Source: a virus
Strand: one strand, 5' to 3'
DNA length: 64,000 nucleotides
Virus record (IMG/VR): IMGVR_UViG_3300037230_000036
Location: 1-64,000 of that record
The notes below the pieces were generated by a model. That model was not told where the DNA came from. It was given only the letters and a program-made list of their open reading frames with translations, and searched no databases. The first letter of the stretch is position 1; every line of letters begins with the position of its first letter. The position numbers and the translations under genes were made by a program. Below are positions 26,401 to 32,243 of the stretch, in pieces.

Positions 26401-28770
26401 GGGGAGACGGCGCGGCAGTTCGGCTGGGAGGGCGAACCCAGCGCGGCGGCGATCTACAAGGCGGCCGAGGATGCCGGCGGCGATACCCGCGAGGGGAAGC
26501 GGTTGCGTCGCGCCGCGCAGCTGGTCGCCGCGATCGAGTACCAGCACCGCAACGCCTATCTGCCGCTGATGCGGCAGGGCGACTACTTCCTGCGGGTGAA
26601 GCCGCTGGAGGGAACCGCCGACAAACCCGGCATCCCCGGCTGGACCGAAGGCTTCCCGCCGACGGTCATGTATCGGCTTCTCGATTCGATGACCCCGTTC
26701 GAGCGCACCGTGGGCGGCGTCCGCAGCGGGACGCCGAAGACCGCCGCGGCCGCAATCGACGAGTTGCGGAAGAGTTTCCCCGAGAACGAATACAGCATCG
26801 ACCACGGCTACGCCTTCCGGTCGGCCGACGCTTTGCGCGACCTCGACATCCCGGCGATCGACAAGCTGATGATGCTGGTCTCGAACGATGTCCGCGGGCA
26901 GATGGAGGATCGCCTCACCCGGAGCGGCTACTCCAAGGGTGACGCCCGGGACGCCGCGCAGGGCGACTACGACAAGCTGGTCGACTCCGTGCTGGACCGC
27001 CTCTACGAGGAGCGCGTCGCCGGGTTCAAGCGGCAGCGGTTGGGGGTGGCCGGCTACAGCGGCGACTTCGCCCGCAGCACGGGCCAGTACACGCACTGGC
27101 TGGCGAACCACATCTCGACGATGAAGCACCAGCCGGAGATCGATGCGGCGGATCAGGCGATCGAGCATCACCCGGACCCGCAGACCCGTGCCTTCTGGCG
27201 GGACTGGGATCGCCGGCAGGAGGACTTCGGCAACCAGCTCCACGGTCCGCTGATGCGGCTGCGCCAGGGCGCCTTCTACTGGATGCTGGGGGCGAACGCC
27301 GCGACCACCGCCAAGATCATGCTGCATGGACCTCTCCGCGGCGTCCCGATCCTGACCACCGGACTCGGCGTCACCGGCCGGGCCCGTGCCGCGGCAACCT
27401 ATCTCGGGGCCAGCAAGGACATCCTCAAAGGTTTCCGGATCGGCCGCGACGGGCTCCAGGTCGATATCGCTGCCGGCGCTCGAGACGGGGCCGAGCGTGC
27501 CCTCGTCGCCGACGCGGAGCGCCAAGCCATCGTTCATCCGCAGACCACCGACGAAATGGCCGCAGTGCGCCAGCGGGGCGAGGATGCGCTGTCGCCGCGC
27601 GCCAGGGGAATGCGCCGGTTCCTCAACATCTGGTCCTCGAACGTCTCCGCCGCGGACCGATTGACCCGGGGGGCCGTGCTGCTCTCCGGCTACCGCACCG
27701 CTAAGGCCGAGGGCATGGAGACCATCAACCGGGTCTGGGATCGCGACCTGAATTGGCGGGACAACCCGGAGCGCACCCCGGAAGGTTTCGCGAAGTTCCT
27801 CGTCGACCAGACCGTTGGTATCTGGGGCGACATCAACCGGATGCCGTTCATGCGGTCGCAGCTCGGCGGGATGCTGGGCCAGTTCCGCCAATACGAGGTC
27901 GGCTATCTCTCGAACCTGCACCAGATGCTGACCCGCATGGGGCCGGAGGGGAAGGTGACGGCGGCGCTGATGCTCGGCGGCCTCGGCATGATGGGTGGCC
28001 TCGTCGCGCTGCCCTTTGCGAAGGACGCCATGCAGGCCGGGCAATGGGCCTATGGCGCCATTACGGGGACGACGCCGGATTGGCAGGATGATCTCCGCGA
28101 ATCGATGGATTGGATGATGCCGGGGGCCGGCGCCGAAATCATGCAGGGGACGCGACCGCTCGGCATCGACTGGTCCGGGATCGGCTTCGGCGACCTCATC
28201 GGCCGCAACGCGCAGTCGCCGCTCGATCTCCTCGGTGCCGCCGGGTCGATGGCGGTTGGTGCCCCGCAGCGTGCGATCCAGCGGGAGCGCAGCGGCCAGA
28301 GCGATCTCGCAGCCTTCGCCGAACTGACCCCGAACGCGGTCAAGCACATGCTGCAGGCGCTGTATCCGGAAATCAGTCTCTACTCGGCGAGCGGATCGAC
28401 GAAGATCGCAGAAGCCCCGACCGAAGCGGATCGCGTCCGCACCGGGCTCGGGTTCCAGTTGGGCTCCCGCGCCGAGCATTTTCAGCAGAGCAGCGAAGCC
28501 TATCGCCGCAGCGACGCTGCGCATGCTGCGCTCACTATGGCGGAAAACCGGATCGCGAACCTGCGGGACCGCGGGGAGCCGATCAACGATGCCCTCGTCG
28601 ATGCCGAGCATGTGATCCAGCAGGGAGAGCGCAGCGGCGTCTTTTCGCCGACGGAAGTCAGCACCTTCCGCCGCGATCTCCAGCACAAGTTCCAGCAGCG
28701 CGCCAATCCCCAGGCGGGATCGCCGACGATGCGGAGAATTCAGGCGATGCAGCCGACAGTCCAGCAATAG
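17407..28770 (+). CDS. Giant polyvalent protein: adenine methylase-like, strawberry-notch/DarB helicase and JAMM domains
   Basis: 3,787 aa, uninterrupted. Approximate order: three FDxFD repeats (25-80); Gly-rich hydrophobic segment (162-210); small helical domain (560-592); winged helix (667-720); DNA methylase with SAM loop EPSAGTGSLA (~1098) and catalytic NPPF (~1163). A Pro/Ala linker follows, then a superfamily 2 strawberry-notch helicase: Walker A GDGTGVGKG (~1543), DESH (~1661), C-terminal lobe FSQAGMTGRSYHAD (~2026) and GRTHRTNQ (~2068). Next is a JAMM peptidase-like domain with HNHP...SGSD (~2611-2624). A long C-terminal helical module carries hydrophobic stretches near 3295 and 3517-3540. 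Known 'polyvalent' proteins of this build, such as P1 DarB, enter with phage DNA and protect it from restriction. Three small ORFs are nested in its +1 frame. Confidence 0.88.
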   Translation: MDGWQHFAEGGDTDAPDQVVAPAGNVFDQFDQPAKPSAPAATPIPSAPPGNFFDRFDAGTKAAAPPATGGNFFDKFDAPKPAAAAAFTRESPLLPKSQADIDAAAPGSWIKDPTRGDLYQMPAKAEPAAPPAPALDFSRLTPGPKAPTAGQAALHAAERSVVPAAGGLVGAGAGAELGAAIGAFGGPLDWLTVPAGAIIGGGIGAMGAGYGTEKAQEAVTSKIPESVKEAVGQGTEQQEAETKAHPVAQWIGENAPYLAALSPFGAAEHALPEGAGAFARAMQNPVAQRALPAAIMGGQEAVNEKVQGEPLNPWEIAGAAGVGGLFNNETRVGSALTGAGSAVARPLAGPAARLAGHAPPSETGPAAPPAPPGPGAAAAAAPAWPPAIGETFGLNMGDAGVQPVTVSRYTPDGDIVLKDADGTEHPMTPEDVARFRAPLPTGEADAPTPEAAGAPPAVEAPPAQGSARAAVPPAPAEAPRPEVTAAPQMAGEGQPATMEDLEHVAALERAAATGAPVTPQPALATAEATLGREAQGEPIEPPRPAAAPTESDAGTTASVPFMITGAMRAELGRRGYTQEQIRSLTPAVAHSILSAAAPVAEPAAPPRSQFVYDGTPRPENIGTWEDVPETPPEPEATRVTAQAPETAGEPAPAVATNIPENIPAPPDPYQRAVELLQNRGVGNPINAGILRSQLGLSLPDTRSVIDRLSAEGYLAGTGRNMTIAEPGAVPPVGNEPGTAAATPLPQAADVGNERAIPQAAETELATEPERAPEPLPTPAPQPQRAPTEADIGRASEQIFAAYQQGGPDAARGVYQNLVETWPGGAVENARARFQSLVEGSGKPWEQAQQEAGNRAKVTEGNHTKTGAPIVTVQLAQKVGSDEFKGLGAQARKLGGYYSSYRGRGALPGFVFPEKEGLAAARDRANDFAALAEGKAQVPAAIKPEPPLAADEHLGLVSTSLESPATPHSDNPQVQMADTIALRLEQGGTPISARELQQLAEGVYGSKLAEGKFDRATMYDALELGVNKFIAAHPERFDPSVDLSRALSTAAELRALKEKLPTQTVRAGEKETLQQFSTPPDFAYAAAWAARLDRDDSVLEPSAGTGSLAVFAMNAKPREVTVNEISANRAPLVESLRPTRAFRENAEQINNILPREVRPTAVLMNPPFSSAGTRLAGRRQINIGAQHVEQALERLESGGRLVAIVGRGMGQNMEAAYRQGTGAHFADWWRRIGQQYDVRANIGVPGEVYNKYGTNFETRLLVIDKVPPTGRAPLIAESTGVTDLMQRLQEVRDDRPQPVAGAEPAAGQPSGAAVHGEGAVEPGPEPASRDRTAATGVPVPPADTGTGRGLSVGPGERGGAAGQPAARPSGRDEVAPQQPERGVDGGAEQHPVGGAAGRPDVAGGSAAPDAMVLRPEGEPGAVLPPGATSPDVVPSPAVVSVDETGANPETAGPITEQVYEPYRPQRITVAGAKSHPTKLVQTAAMASVMPPETSYAPRLPKALISAGKLSDAQLEAIVYAGHAHAQMLPAIEGEVPQRRGYFIGDGTGVGKGAQVGGIILDNWNQGRTKAVWLSESRTLINDARRDWRWMDRDPKEIFDFGKTAKPGEDVKVGKGIGFLTYDTLKGYERQGKDAEGRTLKGRTRVDQLVDWLGPEFDGVIAFDESHNLANSIQTKGSRGLQDAAQKALSGIELQQRLPNARVVYVSATGATEVSNLAYAERLGLWGHGSAFPNKGEFINQIGAGGVAAMELVARDMKAMGSYISRNLSYDGVEYDRLEHNLSPDQRRIYDDLADGWQSVLNNMEEALLATTGTRDNNGNPKADSRQRSNALSAFWSGHQRFFNQLITTLQMPSVIRGIEGDLRAGRQSVLQLVNTNEASQERAISRARAEEGDLEDLDMTPRDQLMQLVEKSFPVHQMEGYVDENGNTRSRPVRDSAGNLVENAKAVTMRDQLLSRLGSIRVPDGPLELLMNHFGTDKVAEITGRKQRVVRKADERGQVRNQIESRPASANVTEADAFQNAKKPILVFSQAGMTGRSYHADLSSESAGARRSHYLVQAGWRADKAIQGFGRTHRTNQASAPIFHLVTTDLQGQRRFISSIARRLAQLGALTKGERRAGESGMFSARDNLESTEARSALSAFWRDMQHGRIPAIEPRDFEQQTGLKLENSNHESTEAPEITQFLNRLLSLKFDTQNAVFGAFEERLNTAIDRASAAGTLDVGTETLKADRIAKQEERTVHRDPQSGAETKYVRLRVDNRVNPRTFDQVSRNASRGEAPAFYVRSKRSGKVMAVSPSNDVTDAKTGRIIPEYRLTDPLRYTFLSRDKIDGYGAERNWERIDDPGQARDLWNAQVAALPEFQSHDEHLITGALLPIWDRLKGFPKVYRLQTDTGERMLGRTIFPSDLDATLKALGAESSGRTYEPAEVAAGVAQGARASLANGWSLRRSMVADQPRIELIGPDYSNDAELRSAGVFSERIGYRTRYFVPTGDDAAGSIARITERRPVVDMMRGTDDEEGLEEPGATSSSAPGARDTTDEYHQFASAYPQTPDAQTAAAAHYVSYSGAQTGNEHLAIVDRSGQPIGAGTSDAPDRVSFDVPGLNERLADPASDLAIHHNHPRDLALSGSDVATLGYPGAATVVAHGPHGDIFAAHLTPEAKVAFDQHIERPGNLSAARAPYEAANRIVRSALTMQVLGDKLAPDAAERLQADMVNRALDAAGLTDYVSTRGSEGLPDRVYRSIVARAAREAQDAMAQSPRTAALRGDVSARLDRSTVVLQPDAAMAAISRFAAGAERGPADAGAADRGAGRVGAEAGRGEAVVGAGGLREEPADFGSGAVDEAVDEAGTPEDTRGYFQRLGDSLGMGRAAPGRGDHFFNILNKDFTFPRSKASLDPRSSQKWQAELAKKRYATALADGYHDGLASWTGKPPETWRKVFGAMEILTLEGRQVPLDGRAVIAENSRFPFAAHSKIGDTIRLTTPDEIGMFTDYRRTMDKVWKDVVGETARQFGWEGEPSAAAIYKAAEDAGGDTREGKRLRRAAQLVAAIEYQHRNAYLPLMRQGDYFLRVKPLEGTADKPGIPGWTEGFPPTVMYRLLDSMTPFERTVGGVRSGTPKTAAAAIDELRKSFPENEYSIDHGYAFRSADALRDLDIPAIDKLMMLVSNDVRGQMEDRLTRSGYSKGDARDAAQGDYDKLVDSVLDRLYEERVAGFKRQRLGVAGYSGDFARSTGQYTHWLANHISTMKHQPEIDAADQAIEHHPDPQTRAFWRDWDRRQEDFGNQLHGPLMRLRQGAFYWMLGANAATTAKIMLHGPLRGVPILTTGLGVTGRARAAATYLGASKDILKGFRIGRDGLQVDIAAGARDGAERALVADAERQAIVHPQTTDEMAAVRQRGEDALSPRARGMRRFLNIWSSNVSAADRLTRGAVLLSGYRTAKAEGMETINRVWDRDLNWRDNPERTPEGFAKFLVDQTVGIWGDINRMPFMRSQLGGMLGQFRQYEVGYLSNLHQMLTRMGPEGKVTAALMLGGLGMMGGLVALPFAKDAMQAGQWAYGAITGTTPDWQDDLRESMDWMMPGAGAEIMQGTRPLGIDWSGIGFGDLIGRNAQSPLDLLGAAGSMAVGAPQRAIQRERSGQSDLAAFAELTPNAVKHMLQALYPEISLYSASGSTKIAEAPTEADRVRTGLGFQLGSRAEHFQQSSEAYRRSDAAHAALTMAENRIANLRDRGEPINDALVDAEHVIQQGERSGVFSPTEVSTFRRDLQHKFQQRANPQAGSPTMRRIQAMQPTVQQ
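18740..18856 (+). CDS. Nested ORF 1 in the giant gene: very basic 38-aa protein
   Basis: Frame +1 to the giant ORF. GGAG sits 6 nt before the ATG. The product (MPRHRKPQERRQQSKRLPP then VQRAQQYRQRQ and KRLARK) is almost all Arg, Lys and Gln. Third codon positions are nearly all G/C, while the giant frame here is an Ala/Pro/Glu linker with many A/T third positions. Pro/Ala linkers read in +1 often give Arg codons, so this is the least certain of the three nested ORFs. Confidence 0.3.
   Translation: MPRHRKPQERRQQSKRLPPKVQRAQQYRQRQRKRLARK
21281..21700 (+). CDS. Nested ORF 2 in the giant gene: 139-aa protein overprinted on the methylase-helicase linker
   Basis: Frame +1 to the giant ORF. A perfect AGGAGG lies 6 nt before the ATG. 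The product looks like a folded helical protein (IDRNPLPALNRLPVNQAAQR; LHAIELLQLGFQF; APADVMRWLLSNP; AQRLMQWFYDLKASLEPFY). By hand count only about 12 of 139 third codon positions are A or T, against about 80 of 140 in the giant frame over the same bases, where the peptide is low-complexity Gly/Pro/Ala. Codon bias therefore says this frame is the one under normal coding constraint. Function unknown. Confidence 0.7.
   Translation: MIDRNPLPALNRLPVNQAAQRCMAKGQLSPDPNRLHAIELLQLGFQFRLPIPGQAEGYRSDLESAAEQLDSPRLAPADVMRWLLSNPNAGSTEEQSSTLSEELLDAPTWQAGAQRLMQWFYDLKASLEPFYRPAPHLQT
25691..25924 (+). CDS. Nested ORF 3 in the giant gene: 77-aa protein
   Basis: Frame +1 to the giant ORF. GGGGAG ends at 25690, so the start may be the GTG at 25697 (6-nt spacing) rather than the ATG at 25691. 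Product: LDLIDPPSSFSPTPQWQQFL, then a charged helix (TQALRTEAQDELARRQ) and KPWWVQED. About 9 of 77 third positions are A/T here versus about 36 of 78 in the giant frame, which is a Gly/Ala linker between the JAMM region and the C-terminal module. Function unknown. Confidence 0.55.
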   Translation: MSVLDLIDPPSSFSPTPQWQQFLDSLPAQSADPQTQALRTEAQDELARRQGAGKPWWVQEDSAKNPPTSAAEPSTKP

Positions 28771-28789
28771 CCGGCGCATCTTCCTTTTC

Positions 28790-28817
28790 ACGAAACGTCG
28801 CTGTAGTATCTCCGCGC
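28790..28817 (+). promoter_or_regulatory. Conserved promoter-like element, copy 2
   Basis: Contains CTGTAGTATC then TCCGCGC, matching 22 of 28 positions of 17362-17390. TTCCTT lies 17 nt upstream of TAGTAT and could serve as a -35. It sits 24 nt before the secreted-protein gene at 28842, just after the giant gene's stop. Confidence 0.45.
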
Positions 28818-28841
28818 TCAACCCTGCGTCTGGAGATGGCG

Positions 28842-30263
28842 ATGTCGCGCAAACTCACGAAGCTCTTTGCGGGTGCCCTGTTTGCGGCGTCGCTGTTCCT
28901 GCTCCCGCTGACCGCCGCCATTGCCCAGAGCGGGTCTGTCGGCTGCCCGATTTCGAGTACCATCGAAAAGACGGTCGCCGGAACGTCCTACACGGTCTTG
29001 CTGTCCGACCAGTGCAAGTTGCTCGCCTTTACGAACAGCGGCTCCGTTGCGGTCACGCTGCCCAATGCGGCAGCGACCTTCCCGGTCGGGTTCCGCGTCA
29101 GCATGCGGGCGCAAGGGGCCGGCACCGTCACCGTGACACCGACCACATCGACGATCAATGCCGGCTCGACCGTCTCGGCGGCGTCCGGCTTCGGCTTCGA
29201 TATCTGGACCGACGGCGTCAACTACTGGACCCAGGGCGGCGGCGCCCCCGGCGGCTCCGGCTCCTTCAACACCGTGACCTTCGGTGCGTCCTCGACGATC
29301 GGTGGCACTCTTGCTGGCGGCTCGACGGCCGCAACGATCGCCGCCACCGGCGCTTCCGGAAACCTGATCGTCGGCACGGCGGATCAGAGCGGCGGCGTCT
29401 ATCTCGGGGGCGGCGCGACCACCGTCGGCAATGCGGCTCTCCAGGCTGCTCCGGGCACCGGCACGATCGTCAACCAGGTCGTCGTTACCCCTGGCGCGAC
29501 GGGCACGGCCCCTTCGGTTCTCGCCGGCGGATCGCTCGCCGATGCCGGAGAGGGGGCCGTCTTCGGAACGAACGGCACCGGCACGCTCAGCTTCGATACC
29601 AGCGGATCGACGGTCCAGTTTCAGGTTCTCCGCACGGCTTCGGCGGTCAACAATCTGACCGTCACGGGGTCCACCGGAACCGGCGCCGTCACGCTCGGCA
29701 CGAGCGGCACCGGGGGGACGATCCCGATTGTCATCGCACCGAAATCGACGGGTATTCTTGCGCTCGGCGGCACGACAGTCGCGAACTCCGCCGTGCAGAT
29801 TACGCCGGTCGCGAGCAGCGTCGACTTTCTCGCTGCCACGGGCTCCGCCGCGGGTACGCCCGGCTCGGTTAGCCTCTACGCTGCCGGCACGGACACCAAT
29901 GTCCTGCTCAATCTCGGTCCGAAGGGGTCGGGATATCTCAACCTCGCGTCGTCGGCCGGCACCCCGGCGCACATCGTCACCACGCAGACGACGCCGCCAG
30001 CGTTGACCTCATGCGGCGGCGGTTCACCGGCTATCACCGGGTCCGATACCGCCGGCATCGTCACGATGGGGACGTCTGCCACGGGTTGCGTGATTACGTT
30101 CAACGTTGCCTACACGACGGCGCCGTATTGCATCGTGAACTGGATCGCGACGCCGCTCGCTTCGCAAAGCTGGGCGACAACCAACACGGCAATCACGCTG
30201 ACGCAGACTTCGGCCAGCACCAACAAGGCCGTGTATTTCTGCTCTGGCACCACCGGCGGCTGA
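28842..30263 (+). CDS. Secreted beta-rich protein, tail-fibre-like
   Basis: 473 aa from ATG 28842 (GGAG 6 nt upstream; another ATG at 28836 touches the SD). The N-terminus is a clear Sec signal peptide (KLFAGALFAASLFLLPLTAA, then IAQS). The mature part is Gly/Thr/Ser/Ala-rich with short beta repeats (TLPNAAATFPVGFRV, GSTGTGAVTLGTSGTGG) resembling trimeric fibre shafts. Its C-terminal beta domain has paired cysteines (ALTSCGGGSP, ATGCVITF, PYCIVNW). A signal peptide on a fibre-like phage protein is unusual: it may be displayed on or released from the host. Confidence 0.7.
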   Translation: MSRKLTKLFAGALFAASLFLLPLTAAIAQSGSVGCPISSTIEKTVAGTSYTVLLSDQCKLLAFTNSGSVAVTLPNAAATFPVGFRVSMRAQGAGTVTVTPTTSTINAGSTVSAASGFGFDIWTDGVNYWTQGGGAPGGSGSFNTVTFGASSTIGGTLAGGSTAATIAATGASGNLIVGTADQSGGVYLGGGATTVGNAALQAAPGTGTIVNQVVVTPGATGTAPSVLAGGSLADAGEGAVFGTNGTGTLSFDTSGSTVQFQVLRTASAVNNLTVTGSTGTGAVTLGTSGTGGTIPIVIAPKSTGILALGGTTVANSAVQITPVASSVDFLAATGSAAGTPGSVSLYAAGTDTNVLLNLGPKGSGYLNLASSAGTPAHIVTTQTTPPALTSCGGGSPAITGSDTAGIVTMGTSATGCVITFNVAYTTAPYCIVNWIATPLASQSWATTNTAITLTQTSASTNKAVYFCSGTTGG

Positions 30264-30286
30264 TCCGAAGTATTTGAATGCTGAAG

Positions 30287-30314
30287 CCGGGAGGGCTAGG
30301 TTCAGTCCTCCCGG
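30287..30314 (+). other. RNA hairpin between secreted-protein genes
   Basis: Perfect 8-bp stem CCGGGAGG / CCTCCCGG with a 12-nt loop and no T-run. It is 21 nt before the next start codon, so it may be an mRNA-processing or translational control hairpin rather than a terminator. Confidence 0.4.
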
Positions 30315-30334
30315 ACACCATCGGAGATGCCTCG

Positions 30335-30646
30335 ATGCGACTCATATTGACCGCGAGCGCGGTATTGTTCCTCGGCGCGGCCGGCGTATCAGCCGCCGCC
30401 GATTCCAACACCCCGAAGCAATACACGCTTACCGTGACCTCGGATGAGGTGAACGAGATCGGCGCCGCTCTCGGCAACGAACCCTTCAACAAGGTCTCCG
30501 CGCTGATGGAGAAGCTGAAGGCCCAGGTCACCGAGCAGACGCTGAAGGCCTCGGCGGCGGCATTGCCGAAATCTGACCCCGACAAGGCCGCGGGGGCGCC
30601 GGCCGCAGTTCCCGCGAAGCCCGACGAGACCGCACCCGTGAAATAG
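30335..30646 (+). CDS. Small secreted protein
   Basis: 103 aa from ATG 30335 (GGAG 8 nt upstream). Signal peptide MRLILTASAVLFLGAAGVSA precedes a helical domain (LTVTSDEVNEIGAALGNEPF, then NKVSALMEKLKAQV) and a disordered Ala/Pro/Lys tail. The mature domain resembles small phage proteins found near lysis genes; role unknown. Confidence 0.6.
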   Translation: MRLILTASAVLFLGAAGVSAAADSNTPKQYTLTVTSDEVNEIGAALGNEPFNKVSALMEKLKAQVTEQTLKASAAALPKSDPDKAAGAPAAVPAKPDETAPVK

Positions 30647-30672
30647 TCCTGGGCCCTGTTGGAAGTCCATAA

Positions 30673-31200
30673 ATGAGCACCTGCGCCTCTCTCCCGGACT
30701 CTGCCGCGAATGCCGTTCTCGACTTTGTGTCGGTCGAGGAGAGCGACGGCAATTACGACGCCTATATCGGGCACGCCGGGGCACCGGCCGGGACGATCAC
30801 GGGCAAAACGATCGCCGAGGTCTATGCATTCCAGCGGCAACTCGTCGACGATGGGGAGCCATCCTCGGCGGCTGGCCGATATCAGTTCATCCAGGTCACG
30901 TTGGAAGAATGCGTCCAGACCGCTGGCCTGCCATTGACCACCCTATTCACGCCGGCCGTACAGGATCAGCTTGCCCTTCAGCTGTTGAACACCCGCGGCT
31001 TTGCTCGCTGGAGGGTCGGGGAGTTGTCGGACGCGGCGTTCGCCCACAACCTGTCATGCGAGTGGGCATCGCTTCCAGACCCGCAGAATGCAGGGAAGTC
31101 GCATTATGACGGTGTGGGACCGAATCATGCCGGGCGCACGCTCAGCGAGGTCTATGCAGCCCTGGCCGCGGCACGAGCCTCGACGGTGTCCCCGACGTAA
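30673..31200 (+). CDS. Endolysin, lambda R-like lytic transglycosylase/muramidase
   Basis: 175 aa. The fold pattern follows lambda gpR: FVSVEESDGNYDAYIG with the catalytic Glu near residues 22-23, AGRYQFIQVTLEE, TPAVQDQLALQLL, then WASLPDPQNAGKSHYDG near the end. It cleaves glycan strands of peptidoglycan at lysis. No signal peptide, so a holin is needed. The cassette that follows supplies holin- and spanin-like genes. Confidence 0.85.
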   Translation: MSTCASLPDSAANAVLDFVSVEESDGNYDAYIGHAGAPAGTITGKTIAEVYAFQRQLVDDGEPSSAAGRYQFIQVTLEECVQTAGLPLTTLFTPAVQDQLALQLLNTRGFARWRVGELSDAAFAHNLSCEWASLPDPQNAGKSHYDGVGPNHAGRTLSEVYAALAAARASTVSPT

Positions 31201-31202
31201 AA

Positions 31203-31222
31203 GACCCCGCCGGAGCGGGGTC
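31203..31222. terminator. Terminator hairpin after endolysin
   Basis: Perfect 8-bp stem GACCCCGC / GCGGGGTC with CGGA loop, starting 3 nt after the endolysin stop. The adjoining AAAA on the left gives a T-run only for - strand transcripts, so it is a better intrinsic terminator in that direction; on the + strand it may still slow or trim mRNA. Confidence 0.6.
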
Positions 31223-31354
31223 AAGGTCGGGAGGAAACGCCTAAGAGACGTACAGCACGAGCGCATGCGCCCTCATACCGTGAGCGGCAATGTAGACTTT
31301 GGGATCAATTTCCGGTAGCCCTTATTGCAGAGTTCTTACCTCGCGGAGCCGGTC

Positions 31355-31726
31355 ATGGATTCAACGCATGCGGCTGTTGGCGTCAGCGCTGGCGGTGCTG
31401 TCGGCATCCTGACGGGGCTCATCGCCGGGACCTGGAAGCTCGACCCGACGCTCGCATCCGATTGGGCGATGGCGGTTGTCGGCACCGCAGGATTCGCAGG
31501 GGGTTGGCTGACCTGGTTCATCCGCTGGAAATGGCCGAGCGCCCCGCCGTTGCCGGGCGATACAATCACTCTCGCCGGCCCCGTGACCGCAACCGTGGCC
31601 GAGCCGGCACCTGTGCCGCCGCTCGCAATGGCTGCAGCGAGCCCGATCCGACCGCTGGCACCCGCGCCGCTGCCGTCTACCATTATCGGGATCGGCGGCC
31701 AGCCTATTCCGGAACAGGGGCACTGA
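31355..31726 (+). CDS. Holin candidate, two transmembrane segments
   Basis: 123 aa from ATG 31355 (GGAG upstream). Two hydrophobic helices: AVGVSAGGAVGILTGLIAG (8-30) and WAMAVVGTAGFAGGWLTWFI (38-60), the second ending in basic RWKW. A Pro/Ala-rich cytosolic or periplasmic tail follows. Size, topology and position right after the endolysin suit a class II holin; no specific family is recognised. Confidence 0.6.
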   Translation: MDSTHAAVGVSAGGAVGILTGLIAGTWKLDPTLASDWAMAVVGTAGFAGGWLTWFIRWKWPSAPPLPGDTITLAGPVTATVAEPAPVPPLAMAAASPIRPLAPAPLPSTIIGIGGQPIPEQGH

Positions 31727-31727
31727 A

Positions 31728-31895
31728 ATGAGCATCCTCCTCATCGTCGTTCTGGTCCTCGTGCTCGGTGGGGGCGGCTGGGGCTATTCCCGCTATGGCT
31801 ACTCCCGATACGGCTACGGCGGCGGGTTCGGCATCGGCGGAATCCTGCTGCTGGTCCTGATCGTGTACCTCATCTTCGGTCGCCTGCGGTTCTAG
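31728..31895 (+). CDS. Tiny membrane protein with Gly/Tyr repeats
   Basis: 55 aa. Two hydrophobic helices (ILLIVVLVLVLGGGGWG and ILLLVLIVYLIFG) flank a GYSRYGYSRYGYGGG repeat. This matches the style of small DUF3309-like membrane proteins common in Proteobacteria. It begins one base after the holin-candidate stop. It may be a second holin or antiholin, or a host-derived moron. Confidence 0.6.
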   Translation: MSILLIVVLVLVLGGGGWGYSRYGYSRYGYGGGFGIGGILLLVLIVYLIFGRLRF

Positions 31896-31904
31896 GGGTG
31901 GCGC

Positions 31905-32243
31905 ATGCTGGACCTCGGGGGAGTAGGAGAATTTCTTCTCGGCATCGCCGCCATAACGCCGACCGTAGTGTCCGGATTCGGAGCATTCGCGGCGTGGGGT
32001 GCGCGAACCGAGGCGAGGGCAGCGCACCGCTTTGGGAAGGCCGCGGCCGTGATCGCCGATGAGGTCCGCGTCGACATGAAGGAGCTTGCCGTCAACACGA
32101 ACAGCAAGATGGACGCGACGATCGAGGCGATAAAAGCCGAGGGTGCCGCGCACGCGATTGTCACCGGGCTTGAGGGTGAGAAGGCAGGAATTGCAACAGG
32201 TGTCGCGCAGGAAGTGGCGCGGCAGAACAAGGAGACGACGTGA
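31905..32243 (+). CDS. Membrane-anchored helical protein, possible i-spanin
   Basis: 112 aa. An N-terminal membrane helix (FLLGIAAITPTVVSGFGAFAA) is followed by ~75 residues of charged helix (VDMKELAVNTNSKMDATIEA). This is the plan of inner-membrane spanin subunits, although no direct family match is seen. The next gene overlaps by ATGA and is a lipoprotein, consistent with a lysis cassette. Confidence 0.45.
   Translation: MLDLGGVGEFLLGIAAITPTVVSGFGAFAAWGARTEARAAHRFGKAAAVIADEVRVDMKELAVNTNSKMDATIEAIKAEGAAHAIVTGLEGEKAGIATGVAQEVARQNKETT

Noticed and set aside
26083-28821. A 912-codon open frame antisense to the giant gene
   Set aside because: Its product is dominated by Arg, His, Pro and Asp with no motif, has no upstream gene context and mirrors the codon pattern of a highly GC-biased sense gene. 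It is a shadow.
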